A DNA stretch of 64,000 nt from Ephydatia muelleri (taxonomy: Eukaryota; Porifera; Demospongiae; Spongillida; Spongillidae), in NCBI GenBank assembly GCA_013339895.1, contig JABACO010000014.1:2151652-2215651 (forward strand). Direction: 5' to 3'. Below the pieces are notes generated by a model. The model was not told the origin of the DNA. It did no database searches and saw nothing but the letters and a program-made list of their open reading frames with translations. Positions 1 through 12,033 of this stretch are shown here, in pieces. The stretch's first letter is position 1. The number at the start of each line of letters is the position of its first letter. A program made the position numbers and the translations under genes.

Positions 1-161
1 AGTAAACAAAAGGGAGGTTATTTACACAGTCCCGAACGTGTCAGAAGTGTGTTTATTGAAATATACTTGTGAATGATGTAATACGGGCGGGAACTTCACG
101 CTTATAACTGGCCCAGACAGAGGCGCTTAATTAATTGACGAGGATTGTGTGCGTTTGTGCG

Positions 162-262
162 TATGTGTGTGTGTGTGTGGGGGGGGGGGGGGGGCGCCAT
201 AAAGCGGGGAGGGGGGGGGCATCTGCCCCAAATGCCCCCCGACCCCTATGCGGACGCCACTG
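162..262. repeat. GT microsatellite plus poly-G palindromic block
   Basis: A GT run is followed by 16 G (179-194), a second G run, and then 'catctgccccaaatgcc' leading into a C run. The G-run/C-run pair is a near-palindrome able to form a hairpin, and the G run could form a quadruplex. The same block occurs inverted at 27910-28010 in the other arm. Related blocks recur through the window. Confidence 0.75.
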
Positions 263-1073
263 CCACCATCACTGTCAACGTTTCATCCATTTGCAGAAAA
301 TGAATACCGATTTTGCGTCACGATTTTAATGCGATTCATTTGCAAACTGACAAAAATGGTTACGCGTTTTGGTGTGCGGCCGTGTGCCCCAGTTGGGTTC
401 ATATGTTGTACAGCAGTGCTAGAATCAAACAATACATGGGTAGACGAAATACTTTCTGCCGACTTTGTGAATTACTAATGACATGCACGGTAAAATGGCG
501 ATCTAACCACGTAGGTACTGACTTTGAGCTATAAACGCATCTGGGTTTTACCACACTGTAAAACCAACTTTGCCAAAGTATGTGTGTTATTGAGCTGTAT
601 TTACTTCGCTAATTTCAAGAACGTTCGTCTGTCAGATATGTAGAAATTAAATAAAATGCTTTAAGGGACACTAAACGTCAACATTTAATAACAAAGGAAG
701 TTCATAAACTATTTATCGTTTGTGTCACCTTTTTGCTAGTAATATCAAAGCATTTCTGCCGAGTCAAAGTTTTAGTTTATGATTTGGCTGTTAAGAAAAA
801 TTCAAGATAACATTAAAATTCATGCAAAAATTTTTAGCGACAAGTATCACGTTATCTACAACAGAAACAGCCGTGATGAAGCGAACAATGGTTCTTTTCA
901 GAACCAAATGGAGGGTTCAGTATCACCCGGGCTACCACGAAGAGCTAGCAAAGAGGTACTGCCACAAAGGAGTGCTCCAAGGGGAAACCCCGAGCTGCAG
1001 GTTTGAATTGAAGCGTCAATCGTTAAATCGTGCCAGAAGATCGAGCACACCAGGCGAATTCGAAGGACTGCAT

Positions 1074-1136
1074 TAGTTGGGCGTACGCGTAGCCCGACCT
1101 TCCGCCAAAACGCGAAGGTCGGGCTACGCCCAACTA
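1074..1136. mobile_element. 63-bp hairpin mini-element with 9-bp target duplication
   Basis: The element starts 'tagttgggcgta' and ends 'tacgcccaacta'. The inverted repeat continues inward (tagcccgaccttc / gaaggtcgggcta), interrupted by six extra bases on the left. It is flanked by 'ggactgcat' at 1065-1073 and 1137-1145. The inverted-repeat partner near 27124-27136 has a single copy of that 9-mer and no element, so this is a filled site against an empty site. A 9-bp duplication fits Mutator-like transposition; the family is inference. Confidence 0.8.
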
Positions 1137-2129
1137 GGACTGCATCTAATTTCTCAGAAATAGCGTCAAGGAACTTGATTCCTTAGCCCAGCACATGCCA
1201 AACCTGTCCGCCTACAGGAGAGGAAGATTACCGGAAGAAAAATCAATAGTACATTTAGATGTGAATACTGCTTGTATAAGTTTGATTCAGTAAAGAACCG
1301 TTTTCAGTGTTCGCTTCGTCAGTCTTCACACATAACTACCCGATAACCACAATAATGTACACATTGTAATGTTATTCATCCGATAATGGCTGACTTTTAG
1401 GACCCAACGTTCGAGGCAAGCGACAAAGTAAAGTTGATACTAAAACGAGCGTTTCAGATAGACATACCTGTTTTCTATGTACTGTGAAATTACGGTAGCA
1501 TACACACAACGCGATACGAGACAAACAACTAAACGTGTTTGGCTCTAAAACAGCCCGCGGACCTCAAACTGTTTACTGCGTTTAACATTTGGCCCGACCA
1601 AGTGATGTAGTTATGTGCGTGGTAGTTATATACCAACATTCAGCCTGATCTGTTTCCAAAAGGGGGAGAAATGTGCTAAAAATATATTTGCTGAACGAGG
1701 GGCACACATTTCTAAACATAGAACCAAGAAGTCACGTGACTAGTTTCAATTTCAATATCTTGTCGGCAACTAGTTTGCCAACCAAACTGCATTATAACTT
1801 CTTTAGTTCATAAACATCGAAGAGCAGGAAATTATTATAATGTCAACTACCACGGTTTTCACTGTATGCTGCTTCACTTCTTGCAACAATAACGAGCAAC
1901 AAAAGCTCTCTGTGACAGTGCGCATGCGTCTTAATTTGCATTCAGTTTCGTTAGAAACTGACCCCGTATATGAATATGTCAATAAAAATACGCGACCCGT
2001 TTCTAACAAGACCCTTGGCCTTGACGATTGGATCGTTTATATAGCTAGTTGTAATCGAACGAGGGTTCAAAAATGAAAAGCTTTGTCGTTGGTTGTAGCA
2101 GAGATAGTAGGATACATAGGCGTAGAGTT

Positions 2130-2235
2130 TCATTTATCCCGGGGGGGGGGGGGGGGGGCTTGTAAATTTTTGCCGGGGGGGGGGGGGGGGGGGGGGGGCC
2201 GAGCCCCTGAGCCCCCCGTACTTTACGCCTATGCT
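2130..2235. repeat. Double poly-G tract of the palindromic G/C repeat family
   Basis: Two long G runs (about 2143-2158 and 2176-2198) are separated by 'cttgtaaatttttgcc' and followed by 'ccgagcccctgagcccccc'. The flanks 'aggcgtagag' and 'tttacgcctatg' are short inverted repeats, suggesting a small non-autonomous element. It lies just inside the inner end of the inverted-repeat arm. Confidence 0.55.
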
Positions 2236-2309
2236 CTGCTGCATCTGCTGAACTCTGCGAACCTTTCGGCAGCTCGCAAATCTTAAAGAAGTGGTCGATT
2301 CGCTTCATT

Positions 2310-3020
2310 TGACAAATTGATAATTAGACCAGAGATAATATATAAAGGGATTGGAAACGAGCCCACTTTTCACGCATTAGAGCGTGCCATCCGCACCTGT
2401 ACTCGAACCCACAACCAACAAATGTATGCGTGTACACAAATAGGTCAATTATCATTATAGGATGGCGATGAGTAGCTAATTGCGTTGTAACCCGCTGTAG
2501 ACTGCAAAATGGGCTAGCAAGTTAGAAACAACCGTAAAACCATCACCTTTGACACAATACAAGCCGTAACGTAGTCGCGCGCTAGATATCTGAACCTGCG
2601 TCAGCAGGTTCAATATAGGATTGATTGAGGAGTCATGAATGTCATTAAAATTTTTCAGTTGCGTCGCGAGGAACAACGAAGAAACGGATAGCTTTTCTCT
2701 TTGCAGCAATCGAACGACAACACCAAGATCTACGTTTTGGTGCTAGTTTCATGTCATAAAACTATGCGCTTCTAGACCAACTAAGAACCTGTTTCTCGTG
2801 CCCATGCCCAAAAAAATTGTTGGTCGTCGTCTTCTTCTTCTTCTTCTCCGTCAAGTATAACTCACGCTAGGAATGGTTTTAAAGAACGGCGATAGTACCA
2901 ATCGCTTCAGAATTTACCGGCGCGGTGCCCCTTAAGGTAATAAAGAAGCTACAACGAAAAAGTACTATATACGGTATGGGTATATTACTTTGTTCTAAAT
3001 ACAGGAGTATGGATAATTTT
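2310..3020. other. Non-coding interval upstream of the Helitron gene
   Basis: No coding exon, RNA gene or repeat is recognised here. A short CTT microsatellite lies at 2829-2847. The left Helitron terminus is probably in this interval, but the sequence gives no certain end. Confidence 0.4.
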
Positions 3021-3026
3021 AGGCAG

Positions 3027-3034
3027 TATAAATA
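3027..3034 (+). promoter_or_regulatory. TATA box of the Helitron gene
   Basis: TATAAATA lies 78 bp upstream of the first ATG of the exon at 3112, a usual spacing for a TATA box with a short 5' leader. Assignment is by motif and position only. Confidence 0.5.
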
Positions 3035-3111
3035 CTCCAACAGGCACAAAATTTATTTTGGTGTCAGCTTAGTCGTTACTTATTTTGGCTAGTGAAGTTG
3101 TTTTTCTAAAA

Positions 3112-6100
3112 ATGCCTTCGCGTAATCGAAAGAAGAGAACGAAGCAACGAGCGGAATACCTCCAAAAGCAAGAAGAGAACAAGGCTAAAGCCCGAGAGCG
3201 CTACAAGGCCGACCCTGAAAAAAAGAAGGCCTCTGTACGCGAGAGCTACAAGGCCGATCCTGAAAACAAGAAGGCCTCTGTACGCGAGAGCTACAAGGCC
3301 GATCCTGAAAAAAAAAAGGCCTCTGTACGCGAGAGCTACAAGGCCGATCCTGAAAAAAAGAAGGCCTCTGTACGGGAGAGCTACAAGGCCGATCCTGAAA
3401 AAAAGAAGGCCTCTGTACGCGAGAACTACATCGCAAATATTGAACCTAAGCGTGCTGCTAAAAGGCAGCGATATGGAGAGGACCTCGAGGAGAACCGTGC
3501 TGTTAAAAGGCAGCGATATCAAGAGCGCGTCGAGGAGAACCGTGCTGCTAAAAGGCGGATATACAGGGGTAATTCAGCTACCATTAAGGCAGCTAGAATG
3601 AGTCGGTATTGGAAGGGTCGTAGAACTACCACTACCACTACCACCCAAAGGTATGTTATAGCATGCTGTATGTACCATTTAAAATCTAAGGGCTGCTATG
3701 CACGTGGCTCATGGCTTCCTGTCATGCACACATTAACACTCTTGTATGCCTGCATGACATATTATCAGATGTACAGTATGGCTTCCTACACCGGATGTTC
3801 CCTGGTAAAGGTCAATGTTTGTACAAAAGGTTATTTGTACATGTACATGCATCTGTGTCTGTTACATTGTAAATGTGATGTGCAATAAAGGACTATACAC
3901 ATGTGTGTACTACTGTAATTGCATTTTCAGAAATTTAATTAACAAGTCTGTCATACGCATCCAACCCTTGCATGCAGCCGATTATCAGATGTACAGTAAG
4001 GCTTCCCACAAGTAAAAGTTCCCCATGTACATGTAAAGGGTACAAAAGGTAATTTGTGTCTCTCACCTTGTTTTAAAGGTCCGCTACACATGTGTGTACA
4101 GAAAATTGAGTTGTATGAAAATAAAATAATTCACGTTATGCGCAGTTGGTAAAATGTTTTGATACATGATAAGGCATAATGTGTGGTAAAATAAAAGTAC
4201 TGCAACCCTATCTTCTCCCATATAGTTACTCCCTGTTTGAGCCCAACTCTCGCACACTAGCAGAGTATGGAGTGAGTCTTGAAAAAGCAATTCTTAGGGA
4301 TAGTGAGCTTCTGAGTGATGTAAACAATGCTTTCTGCAATAGCCATCCATTGCTAGCTCAAAAGGTTGTTACAAGATCTGCCCGTGCAGCAGTAAGTAAG
4401 ATTAGTGCAGATGCATTACTTGCTAAAGCAATAAGTGTACGAAGATCACAGGCAGGGTCACTGCTAAAAACTATCCGTAAGGTTAATGCAAAGAAGTTGC
4501 AAGAGAGTGATATTTTAGTCGGGCATAGGTTTCATACTGCTGGGGCTGAGCCTTACTTCTTTGATAATTCGTACACTCACAGAAAACAGCATGGAGCCAT
4601 TCCAGTAGACCTCAATGGTAGGTGTGTAGTGGCAGAGGAGATAAAGGACAGGGATAAGGTCACCATGCGCCCTTTGAAATGGAAATGTACAAATGAGTGT
4701 CGCAAGCTCACTAGTGAAGAAGTAGCAATAGTGTTAAAAACAAATTCACTGTTCCAAAAGTCCATTGAAGACCTCAGAGCTGGGCTCGATGCTCTTGATT
4801 CAGGGTGTGGTCATGTTCATTATGATGTCACTTTGAAATCACATTCTGGGTTTATTGATCAGCTTGGGCATCCTATTTATTGTGAGCTTCCAGAATGCTC
4901 TAGTCCATTGCGAGTTATTAGGGCAGCTATGCCTCACTTTCCTGCATTACGGACTTTCACTAGGCTACTTTACAAAGCTCGCAAATGTCACATGACTATT
5001 TTGGCTATTGATTCAGCACTTGCTAGTGGAAATATTGATGAGCTTATACCATTTATGGGCATGAAGGACAATTTGTCAGATTTGTTTAGTGAGGATGGAG
5101 TTGAGCATGCTGTAGTTAGTGAAGACCATTTATCATCTGGTCTAGGCTGCATTGAGAGAGACTTGAAAGTTACGCATGCTGACCTCATAGCTGAGCTACA
5201 ATCCAAGTTCAATGACGATGCAGAATTTGCATGTTGTAGCTGTGAAAGACTGTTTCAGCGCAAACAAGTGTCTTGTGTAAACTTTAGCCTTGACAAATAT
5301 GAAACAGATACCTGGCAAAGACTGAAAGCCCATGTTTTGCAGAATGGTGTCACTGAACAACTGTACATCTGCCAGTACTGCCGCCCATTTCTAAACAAAA
5401 ATACTATTCCAGCAAGATGTGTTCTTAATGGGCTTGTCACTGAACTCATACCAGACGAACTAAAATCTCTAAATGCTCTCAGTAAACAACTGATTCAGAG
5501 AGCAAAGGCTTTTCAGACTATTGTGCGACTTGGGACATATTCAGGTAAAGTGCCGGCATATAACGCACTTCAAGCCTGCAGGGGTTGCATGTTTTTCTTG
5601 CCACTGCCACTAAATAAAACATGGGACACTTTATCGGAAATTGAACTTGGTGGTAGTGGTCTTGTAGCTTTGCCTGACCCTCAGCTGTACATAATTGTAA
5701 ATGGTGTACCAACTAAGGATAAGATTGTGTGGCAAACACTAGTGGATGTTAATGCTGTAAAATTAGCCATTCAAAAACTCAAAGAAATAAATTGGCTTTA
5801 TAAAAATGTAGACGATGCATCATTAGACGAGGCAGCTAAAAATATTGTTGAAGTAGTAGACCAAGCTTCTAGCATAATGTTAGAAAAAGCATCGACTGAT
5901 GACGTGGCTGCTTTACAGGCGTACACTATTCGATTGCTTGACCAGCAAGGGTCAACAAAGTTGGATGTTGAGCAGTATAAGATGCAAAATGTTAAAGACA
6001 GTCCTATCGAAAGCAGACAGAGACACCTTGATGTGATGTGCTTTCCAACACTCTTTCCCTCTGGGCAGTTTGGTGAATTCCACCCTCGAGACATGCACTT

Positions 6101-9100
6101 ATCAGCATCGGAGTATGCTAAATCTCGGCTGCTCAACAAAGATTCTCGGTTTCGAAAAGATCCTCAATATGTTTTCTTTTTGTTATGGCAGCAAGAGATG
6201 CGGCAGATTTCTGCAGGCATTTACAATGTTTTTAAAACTACATCTAAGGGTAAAGTGCCTGTGCATGAATTCCTTTCCAGAGTTTCAAATTCTGATGAAA
6301 GTGTAGAAGCAAATCTTTCCACAATATTTCAATCTGTGCGTGGGACTAAGCAGTACTGGTTCCATAAAAGTAGTGAATTAAAATGCATGTTGAGAGAGTA
6401 TGGATCGCCCACTCTTTTCATAACTTTTAGCTGTGCAGAGTACAACTCTACCCACATAGATAGGTACCTAAGGAAGGTCAATGACCATCCTCCTAGCTAT
6501 CCCATATCTAAGCTTTGCATTGAAGATCCAGTTTCAGTGTCCCGAAAATTCTCTGCAAATTTTCACCATTTATTTTACACTGTTCTGCTAAAAGGATCTG
6601 TGCTTGGTGTAGTCCTACATTTCTTTTGGAAAAAAGAGTATCAGGCGCGGGGAGCCCCTCATTATCATGTATTGCTGTGGATTCAGGATGCGCCAGTGAT
6701 TGGGAAGAGTGATCCAAAAGACGTTCTTGCATGGATCCAGGAACGCATCACATGTAAAATCCCAGATGCTGCCCTCAACCCTGAACTCCACGCATTGGTC
6801 ACTAAATATCAAATGCATAAGTGTACTAACTATTGCAAACGCAGGCAAAAGCTCAAAAGTGGTTTCATTACTAAATGCAGGTTTAGTTTTCCACGTGACG
6901 TGACTGAGCATGCAGTGCTAAACCCAGTGGAGGAATGCCTCAAGTCGAGGAAAAAAATTTATCTCCTACCTCGAGCTGCACAGGAATGTAGAGTGAATGA
7001 TTACAATCCACTACTGCTTCTGCTTTGGCAGGCCAATATGGACATTCAGTTCACTGCTGAATCTTCGTTAACCCTAGCTCATTATGTTACAGGGTACGTA
7101 ACCAAAGCAGAGAAAAGTAACATGCAGGAAGTGTGGCAAGAGGTCAATTCAAACAGCAGTATCTACAGCAAGCTGTGGTCCTTTGGTGTTCGGAGCTTAC
7201 GTTCCAGAGAGTGTGGCCTCTACGAAGCAAGCGACCTGTTACTTGGTGACCACCTCACCGAGAAATCAGTGACTGTGAAATGGGTTGATGCTTCAATGCC
7301 TCACAAACGAAAGCGCAGGCTTAAAACTCATAAACAGCTTGTGGAAGTTGAAAAGATGAATCCTGCTTCCACTGACATATTAGAGGGGAGCATGGTAGAC
7401 ATATTTTACCCTACCAGGCCAAATGAGTTGGAAAATGTGTGCTTGTATGATTTTGTACAGTGGTACAAGTATTGCGGGACAGACAAGGATGGCTCTAGGG
7501 TATACCAGAAGCTGCAAAAGCCTCTTCTTCCTAATCACAAGCTGTTTGATCCTTCCAATGAGAACCAGAGAGAAGACTATTTCTATTCTCTCATGTTACT
7601 ATTCATTCCATTTCGAAATGAATGTGATCTGATGAAAGAGGGAGAAACAGCTGAGGTAGCCTTTAATCGTCTCATCGGTAGCAATGTCAGTCTGTCAGAT
7701 CACCACGAAAAACTGCAAGCCTTGTTGAAAGCGCAGACTGCAGTGAAGAAAATCAATAAAGCAAGAGAGGAGGAAGGGGTCGTTGTTCCTCCTGCAGAGG
7801 AAGATGCTTATTTTGGTGGTGAAGCTAAGGCAGCAATGGAAGATGTGTTCAATTTGAACGAGGTGAACGCAGCAGAGTCAGTTGAAGAGCGTGTTGCTAA
7901 GCTCAATGCAGATCAGCTGCGAATCTTCAATGATATCAATGACCATCTTTGCCACCAAAAACTGCATGAAAATGGGAAATGCTCCTGTACTAAGCTAAAG
8001 CCCTTGTGTAAATTTATTAGTGGTGTGGGTGGTACAGGGAAATCCTTCCTAATTCATACGATTCGAGCAAAGGTTAATGAACTTTGGAAGGATAACAAAG
8101 ATTCCATAAGGTGTGCACTTGCAGCTCCTACGGGATTGGCTGCATTTAACATAGAGGGTGTGACTGTACATAGACTATTTCAACTACCTATAGAGCATGA
8201 TTCTAGGACATCCACTTACTGGTCACTACCTAAAGAATCACTTAAAGTCATGCGGAATGGTTTCATGCATGTGAAGTTAATAATCATTGATGAGGTTAGC
8301 ATGCTATCAAGCCTGACCCTAGCTTACATTCATTTGAGACTTGATGAGTTGTTTGGAAGCGATCAATGGTTTGGGTCTATGAATGTCCTGTTCTTTGGCG
8401 ATTTACTGCAGCTTCCTCCAGTAAATGGTTCAATGGTGTTCCAAAACATATCCAATAAACTTATTGCCGCAAGGCTTGGCTGTGTGACAGCTGTGAACAT
8501 TTGGAGGGAATCTATAGTGTATGATGAACTGACCATTAATGAACGACAAAAACGCGACCCAGAATTTGGTCAGTTGTTAAATGAAGTGAGGGTGAATTGT
8601 ATATCTGACAAAACTGTTGCATTGTTGCACAATGCTGTCATAAAATGCACAGCTTTTGAAAAGTTCCAAGAACTCTTAGGCCAAAATTTGTCCCCTGTGT
8701 GTCTGTTTGCTACAAGAAAATCTTGTGATCAATTTAATGCAGAGATGCTTTCCAAAGCCAGTTCACCAATAGTAAACATGCCCTGCATAGATGAGTTTGA
8801 TGAAACAGCAGGGAAGGTGAAGTGGACTAAAAGGGCATCATCTGAACTAGAAAAGTTAAACAAAGACTGTAATATGACTGCTGGTTTAGAGGCAGAGCTA
8901 AAACTTGCAGTAGGCGTTAGGGTCATGCTAAGACGAAATATAAAAACCAGTGAAGGGTTGGTCAATGGTGCACTTGGTACTGTTACTGCCATCTCTAAGA
9001 ACTGCATTCATGTTGCTTTTGATCACACTCCTAAACTGCAGTTTAAAATTGAACGTGTGCGTAGTAAGTTTCAAGTATTACGCCGTTTCTACGTGTACAG

Positions 9101-10160
9101 AAAGCAGTTTCCTTTAATATTGGCATTTGCAGTTACAATCCATAAGTGTCAAGGCTTATCATTAGACTGTGCAATTGTGGACCTTTCTAGTGATATATTT
9201 GCAACAGGAATGGCCTATGTTGCCATGTCACGTGTGAGAACACTAGCTGGTCTGCATCTGTTAGCATTTGATCCTAAATCGATCAAAGTCAGCATGGAGT
9301 GTACTGAAGAAGTGAACAGGTTACGTAAACTATTTAGAAGTGACATTCCGTGCATAGAGCTGTCTGCAGTCCCTAACCCTATTAAGAGTAAACCTAAGCG
9401 AACTGGTCGGGCTTGTGACATTTTACCTCCACAACCACTACCTAGCAAAGACCAGGATAAATCCACTGTTTCTGATTCTTTGAAATCTAAGACATCACAA
9501 AGGGGTAAAGGGCAGACACCAAAACAGAGTACACCCAAGTCCTCTGTTATAGATCTTACTGTTAATGATGTAAGGGTTGAGCGGGCAGAGAGAGAAACCA
9601 CATGGCCATATCTCAGATATTACCAAACAGACGAACTGTGGCAACGTCAAAAGTGTACACAACTGGGCCTTACATTTCACAGTGCAAATAATTTTGACAT
9701 CGGTGGCCCCAATATAGTTTTAAATCGCCCTAACACTGAAACAATATTGAGAGCAAGGGGTGATGGCAATTGTCTCTTCAGATGTTTGTCTCAAATCATA
9801 ACTGGTTCCCAAGATCAGCATTATGCAGTAAGAATGTGCATAATTACACACATGAGACACATATCGCACCTTCTAATAGGATCATATGAATTTGATGGGG
9901 GAGATGATATTGAAGCATACATAGCTAATAGAAAAATGGATCGGAATGGCAGCTATGGTACGAATAATGAAATGCTTACACTGTCTCACCTACTGATGTG
10001 TAATGTATACTCATTTAATGCTCAGGCTTCAAATTGGTCATATGTAGCGAACCCTGGTCACATTGATCCCAACATTCCTGTCATTGTAGAAAGAAAATCA
10101 ATGTATATTTACTACAGAAATGGAAATCATTTTGATATTGTAACCTCACAGCTGCCATAG
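3112..10160 (+). CDS. Helitron Rep/helicase protein with C-terminal OTU protease, two exons
   Basis: This is the rolling-circle transposition protein of a Helitron. Exon 1 (3112-3650) begins at ATG 3112 and encodes a basic region with about five 15-residue repeats (RESYKADPEKKKASV type). It ends at a strong donor (AAAG|GTATGT). Exon 2 (4226-10160) follows a polypyrimidine acceptor. Both junctions are in phase 2, and the joined frame is 2,157 codons plus stop. In exon-2 numbering from the in-frame Met at 4179: cysteine pairs near 350-400; Rep motif FITFSC; the HUH site GAPHYH (His828, His830); paired catalytic tyrosines 969 and 973 in AHYVTGYVTK; a PIF1/RecD-like helicase with Walker A GVGGTGKS (1282-1289), Walker B IIIDEVSM and a late TIHKCQG motif; and an OTU cysteine protease with DGNC (Cys1865) and NHFD (His1984). 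No internal stop or frameshift is present, so the copy is young. The splice is inferred. Proteins with Rep, helicase and OTU parts are known from animal Helitrons. Confidence 0.9.
3201..3425 (+). repeat. 45-bp coding tandem repeat, five copies
   Basis: Units start at 3201, 3246, 3291, 3336 and 3381, exactly 45 bp apart and nearly identical, so each adds 15 residues in frame (YKADPEKKKASVRES). A diverged sixth unit follows. The repeat gives a highly charged, Lys/Glu-rich N-terminus to the Helitron protein. Confidence 0.9.
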
Positions 10161-10960
10161 AGAGACCACTGTGTCTAGTTTGTGAACCATGCTGCATTTA
10201 ACTTGAGTGCATTGTGTAATCTTGATTAGTGGTGGTTATACACATTGCTGACAAACGTCTGGTCACTATGCTTGTTTTGAACCAAATACTATCACTGAGT
10301 CCTTTGTCCAACTATTGGACTGTCCAACAATTGTGATTGGACTGGTCTAGCTGACAGAGCAGACCAAGGCTGTAACACAGCCATATATGGTGCATGCATG
10401 TATTTGTGTATTCTATGTATTTGTGTATGTTACAAGGCTCAGATATTCATTGATTTCTAGTGTTAGCAAGTGGCCGCAGACAGTTGAGTTGCATTGTGTA
10501 CAGCAGACCACTTGAAGCCACCACATTTTGTAATGATTACTATTCTACTGCCACTTGATGTTAGAATGGGGCATGCTATACACATGTGTGTTATGCCAAA
10601 AGTAGGCTACAATGAGTGAGCGAGGGGCTCATGACACCCCCACTTTTGAGTGGATAATACATATATCTCTGCAAACCAACATGCACATGCAGAGATATAT
10701 GGGGGACCTACTCCCATGGCCAATGATATACATGTATGTAAAAATGTGTGCACAACTTATACTCTCATGTTTGCAACAATTATAGCATGGTATATACATC
10801 ACAATGGACTTGCACATTGCAGATCTTGGAAAAGTTTGAGTAACTGCTGTCATTTACAAAAATAAATTTCCATAGGTAGTGGCAGAAGCTAGCTAGTTAA
10901 CAGCAGAATATATCAGATGTGCTAATTTCAACACCACTGCACCTGCATGCACCTCAGGTC
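10161..10960. other. Helitron 3' flank, no gene seen
   Basis: No coding exon is recognised. An AATAAA at 10861-10866 may be the polyadenylation signal. The Helitron 3' end (CTRR after a short hairpin) cannot be fixed; 'gctagctagtt' near 10890 is one weak candidate. Confidence 0.35.
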
Positions 10961-10964
10961 ATGT

Positions 10965-11188
10965 GATTGGATGAAATTCGACCAATAGAATTTTAGCACA
11001 CCTACACACACACACTTCACTCCTCCCACTCAGTATGTGATGTCATGCATGAATAAGCGACCAGTCAGTGAATGGACAGATGAAATTGGACCAATAGAAT
11101 TATAGCACAGCTAGAACACGTGGTTGTGCATGTATATAAACCAAATACCCGTAGAACAGAACATTTCTATCTTGAAAAAAAATCAAAG
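10965..11188 (+). promoter_or_regulatory. Promoter with paired CCAAT boxes, E-box and TATA box
   Basis: A ~34-bp block containing 'gaccaatagaatt' occurs twice (about 10971-11003 and 11081-11114), giving CCAAT boxes at 10982 and 11091 and inverted ATTGG motifs beside them. An E-box CACGTG is at 11117-11122 and TATATAAA at 11133-11140. A short leader follows, and a 52-nt intron (11189-11240; AAAG|GTAAAT to CACGTAG) ends immediately before the ATG at 11241. The order and spacing fit a compact polymerase II promoter for the downstream gene. Confidence 0.6.
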
Positions 11189-11240
11189 GTAAATTCTAAA
11201 TTGTTTTACAAGTTGTTTCAATGCTCAGTCTCTCACGTAG

Positions 11241-11927
11241 ATGGCGGAAGAAGTAGGGGCAGAATTTTTTGATTTAGAAGGAGAGGAGGTCGAGGAAGCT
11301 CAAACTTCCTCAATTTCTGCTCCCGCCAGCGCTAGCCCTACCACTAGCAGCAGCGCTGCCCCGCCAACGCTAGCCCCACCACCAGCAGCAGCAGCGCTGC
11401 CGCCGCCAGCGCTACCATCAGCACCGCTGCCCCCGCCAGCGCTACCAGCAGCACCGCTGCCCCCGCCAGCGCTACCAGCAGCACCGCTGCCCCCGCCAGC
11501 GCTACCAGCAGCACCGCTGCCCCCGCCAGCGCTACCAGCAGCACCGCTGCCCCCGCCAGCGCTACCAGCAGCACCGCTGCCCCCGCCAGCGCTACCAGCA
11601 GCACCGCTGCCCCCGCCAGCGCTACCAGCAGCAACGCTGCCCCCGCCAGCGCTACCAGCAGCACCGCTGCCCCCGCCAGCGCTACCAGCAGCACCGCTGC
11701 CCCCGCCAGCGCTACCAGCAGCAGCGCTGCCCCCGCCAGCGCTACCAGCAGTAGCGCTGCCCCCGCCACTGCTCCCCCCAATGCTGCCCCCGCCTTTTTT
11801 CCTGCCCCCGCCACCCGCATGGCCATATCCAAGACGGGGGGGGAGAAGAGGAAGAGGAGGGAGAAGAGGCCGAGGACGTGGAACTATAATTAATTATATT
11901 AAAAACAATTATACTTATCATTATTAA
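11241..11927 (+). CDS. Pro/Ala-repeat protein with acidic N-terminus and RG-rich C-terminus
   Basis: The 228-residue frame starts directly after an apparent 5' leader intron. Residues 1-30 are acidic (DLEGEEVEEA). Residues ~50-180 are a decapeptide repeat of LPPPALPAAP type, about a dozen copies, encoded by a 30-bp minisatellite. The C-terminus is Pro-rich and then RRGGRRGRGGRRGRGRG before a short Asn/Tyr tail. No enzyme domain, signal peptide or clear membrane segment is visible. RG-rich tails often bind RNA and proline repeats are usually extended linkers, but no function can be named. An ATTAAA polyadenylation variant is at ~11964. It is either a host gene or cargo of the neighbouring Helitron. 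Keeping one frame through a 30-bp repeat is weak evidence of coding, because any multiple of three would do so. Confidence 0.55.
   Translation: MAEEVGAEFFDLEGEEVEEAQTSSISAPASASPTTSSSAAPPTLAPPPAAAALPPPALPSAPLPPPALPAAPLPPPALPAAPLPPPALPAAPLPPPALPAAPLPPPALPAAPLPPPALPAAPLPPPALPAATLPPPALPAAPLPPPALPAAPLPPPALPAAALPPPALPAVALPPPLLPPMLPPPFFLPPPPAWPYPRRGGRRGRGGRRGRGRGTIINYIKNNYTYHY
11397..11770. repeat. 30-bp GC-rich minisatellite, ~12 copies
   Basis: Near-identical 30-bp units (ccgccagcgctaccagcagc...) are stacked head to tail, differing by single substitutions such as ccatca and gcaacg. The unit encodes the LPPPALPAAP decapeptide. The homogeneity points to recent expansion. Confidence 0.9.
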
Positions 11928-12033
11928 TTAACTATGTGTTCTATAATTTATTACTTTAATTATTAAAGTCTTATTGTAAAAGTTTATACGTTCTTTGACA
12001 CGGAGAAAAAAAAAGAAAAAAAAACTTATGAAA

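Larger units (their letters stand above)
1..2116. repeat. Left arm of a ~2 kb inverted repeat
   Basis: This stretch is the reverse complement of 26176-28167, with scattered substitutions and indels. Position 1 pairs with about 28167, and the match fades near 2116/26176, inside a shared 'actatctctgctac' motif. The arm begins at the window edge, so it may extend further left. It holds a GT microsatellite, a poly-G block (179-250) and no recognisable protein domain. Short open frames near 779-1076 persist in both arms but have accumulated frame changes, and I cannot assign them. It could be a large unrecognised transposon present twice or part of an inverted segmental duplication. Confidence 0.85.

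Noticed and set aside
3085..3111. Upstream extension of the Helitron first exon
   Set aside because: There is no ATG at 3085 (it is TTG); the first ATG in frame is 3112.
11344..11832. Minus-strand hydrophobic frame over the Pro/Ala gene
   Set aside because: It is the mirror of the 30-bp repeat; the plus strand has promoter, leader intron and coherent composition.
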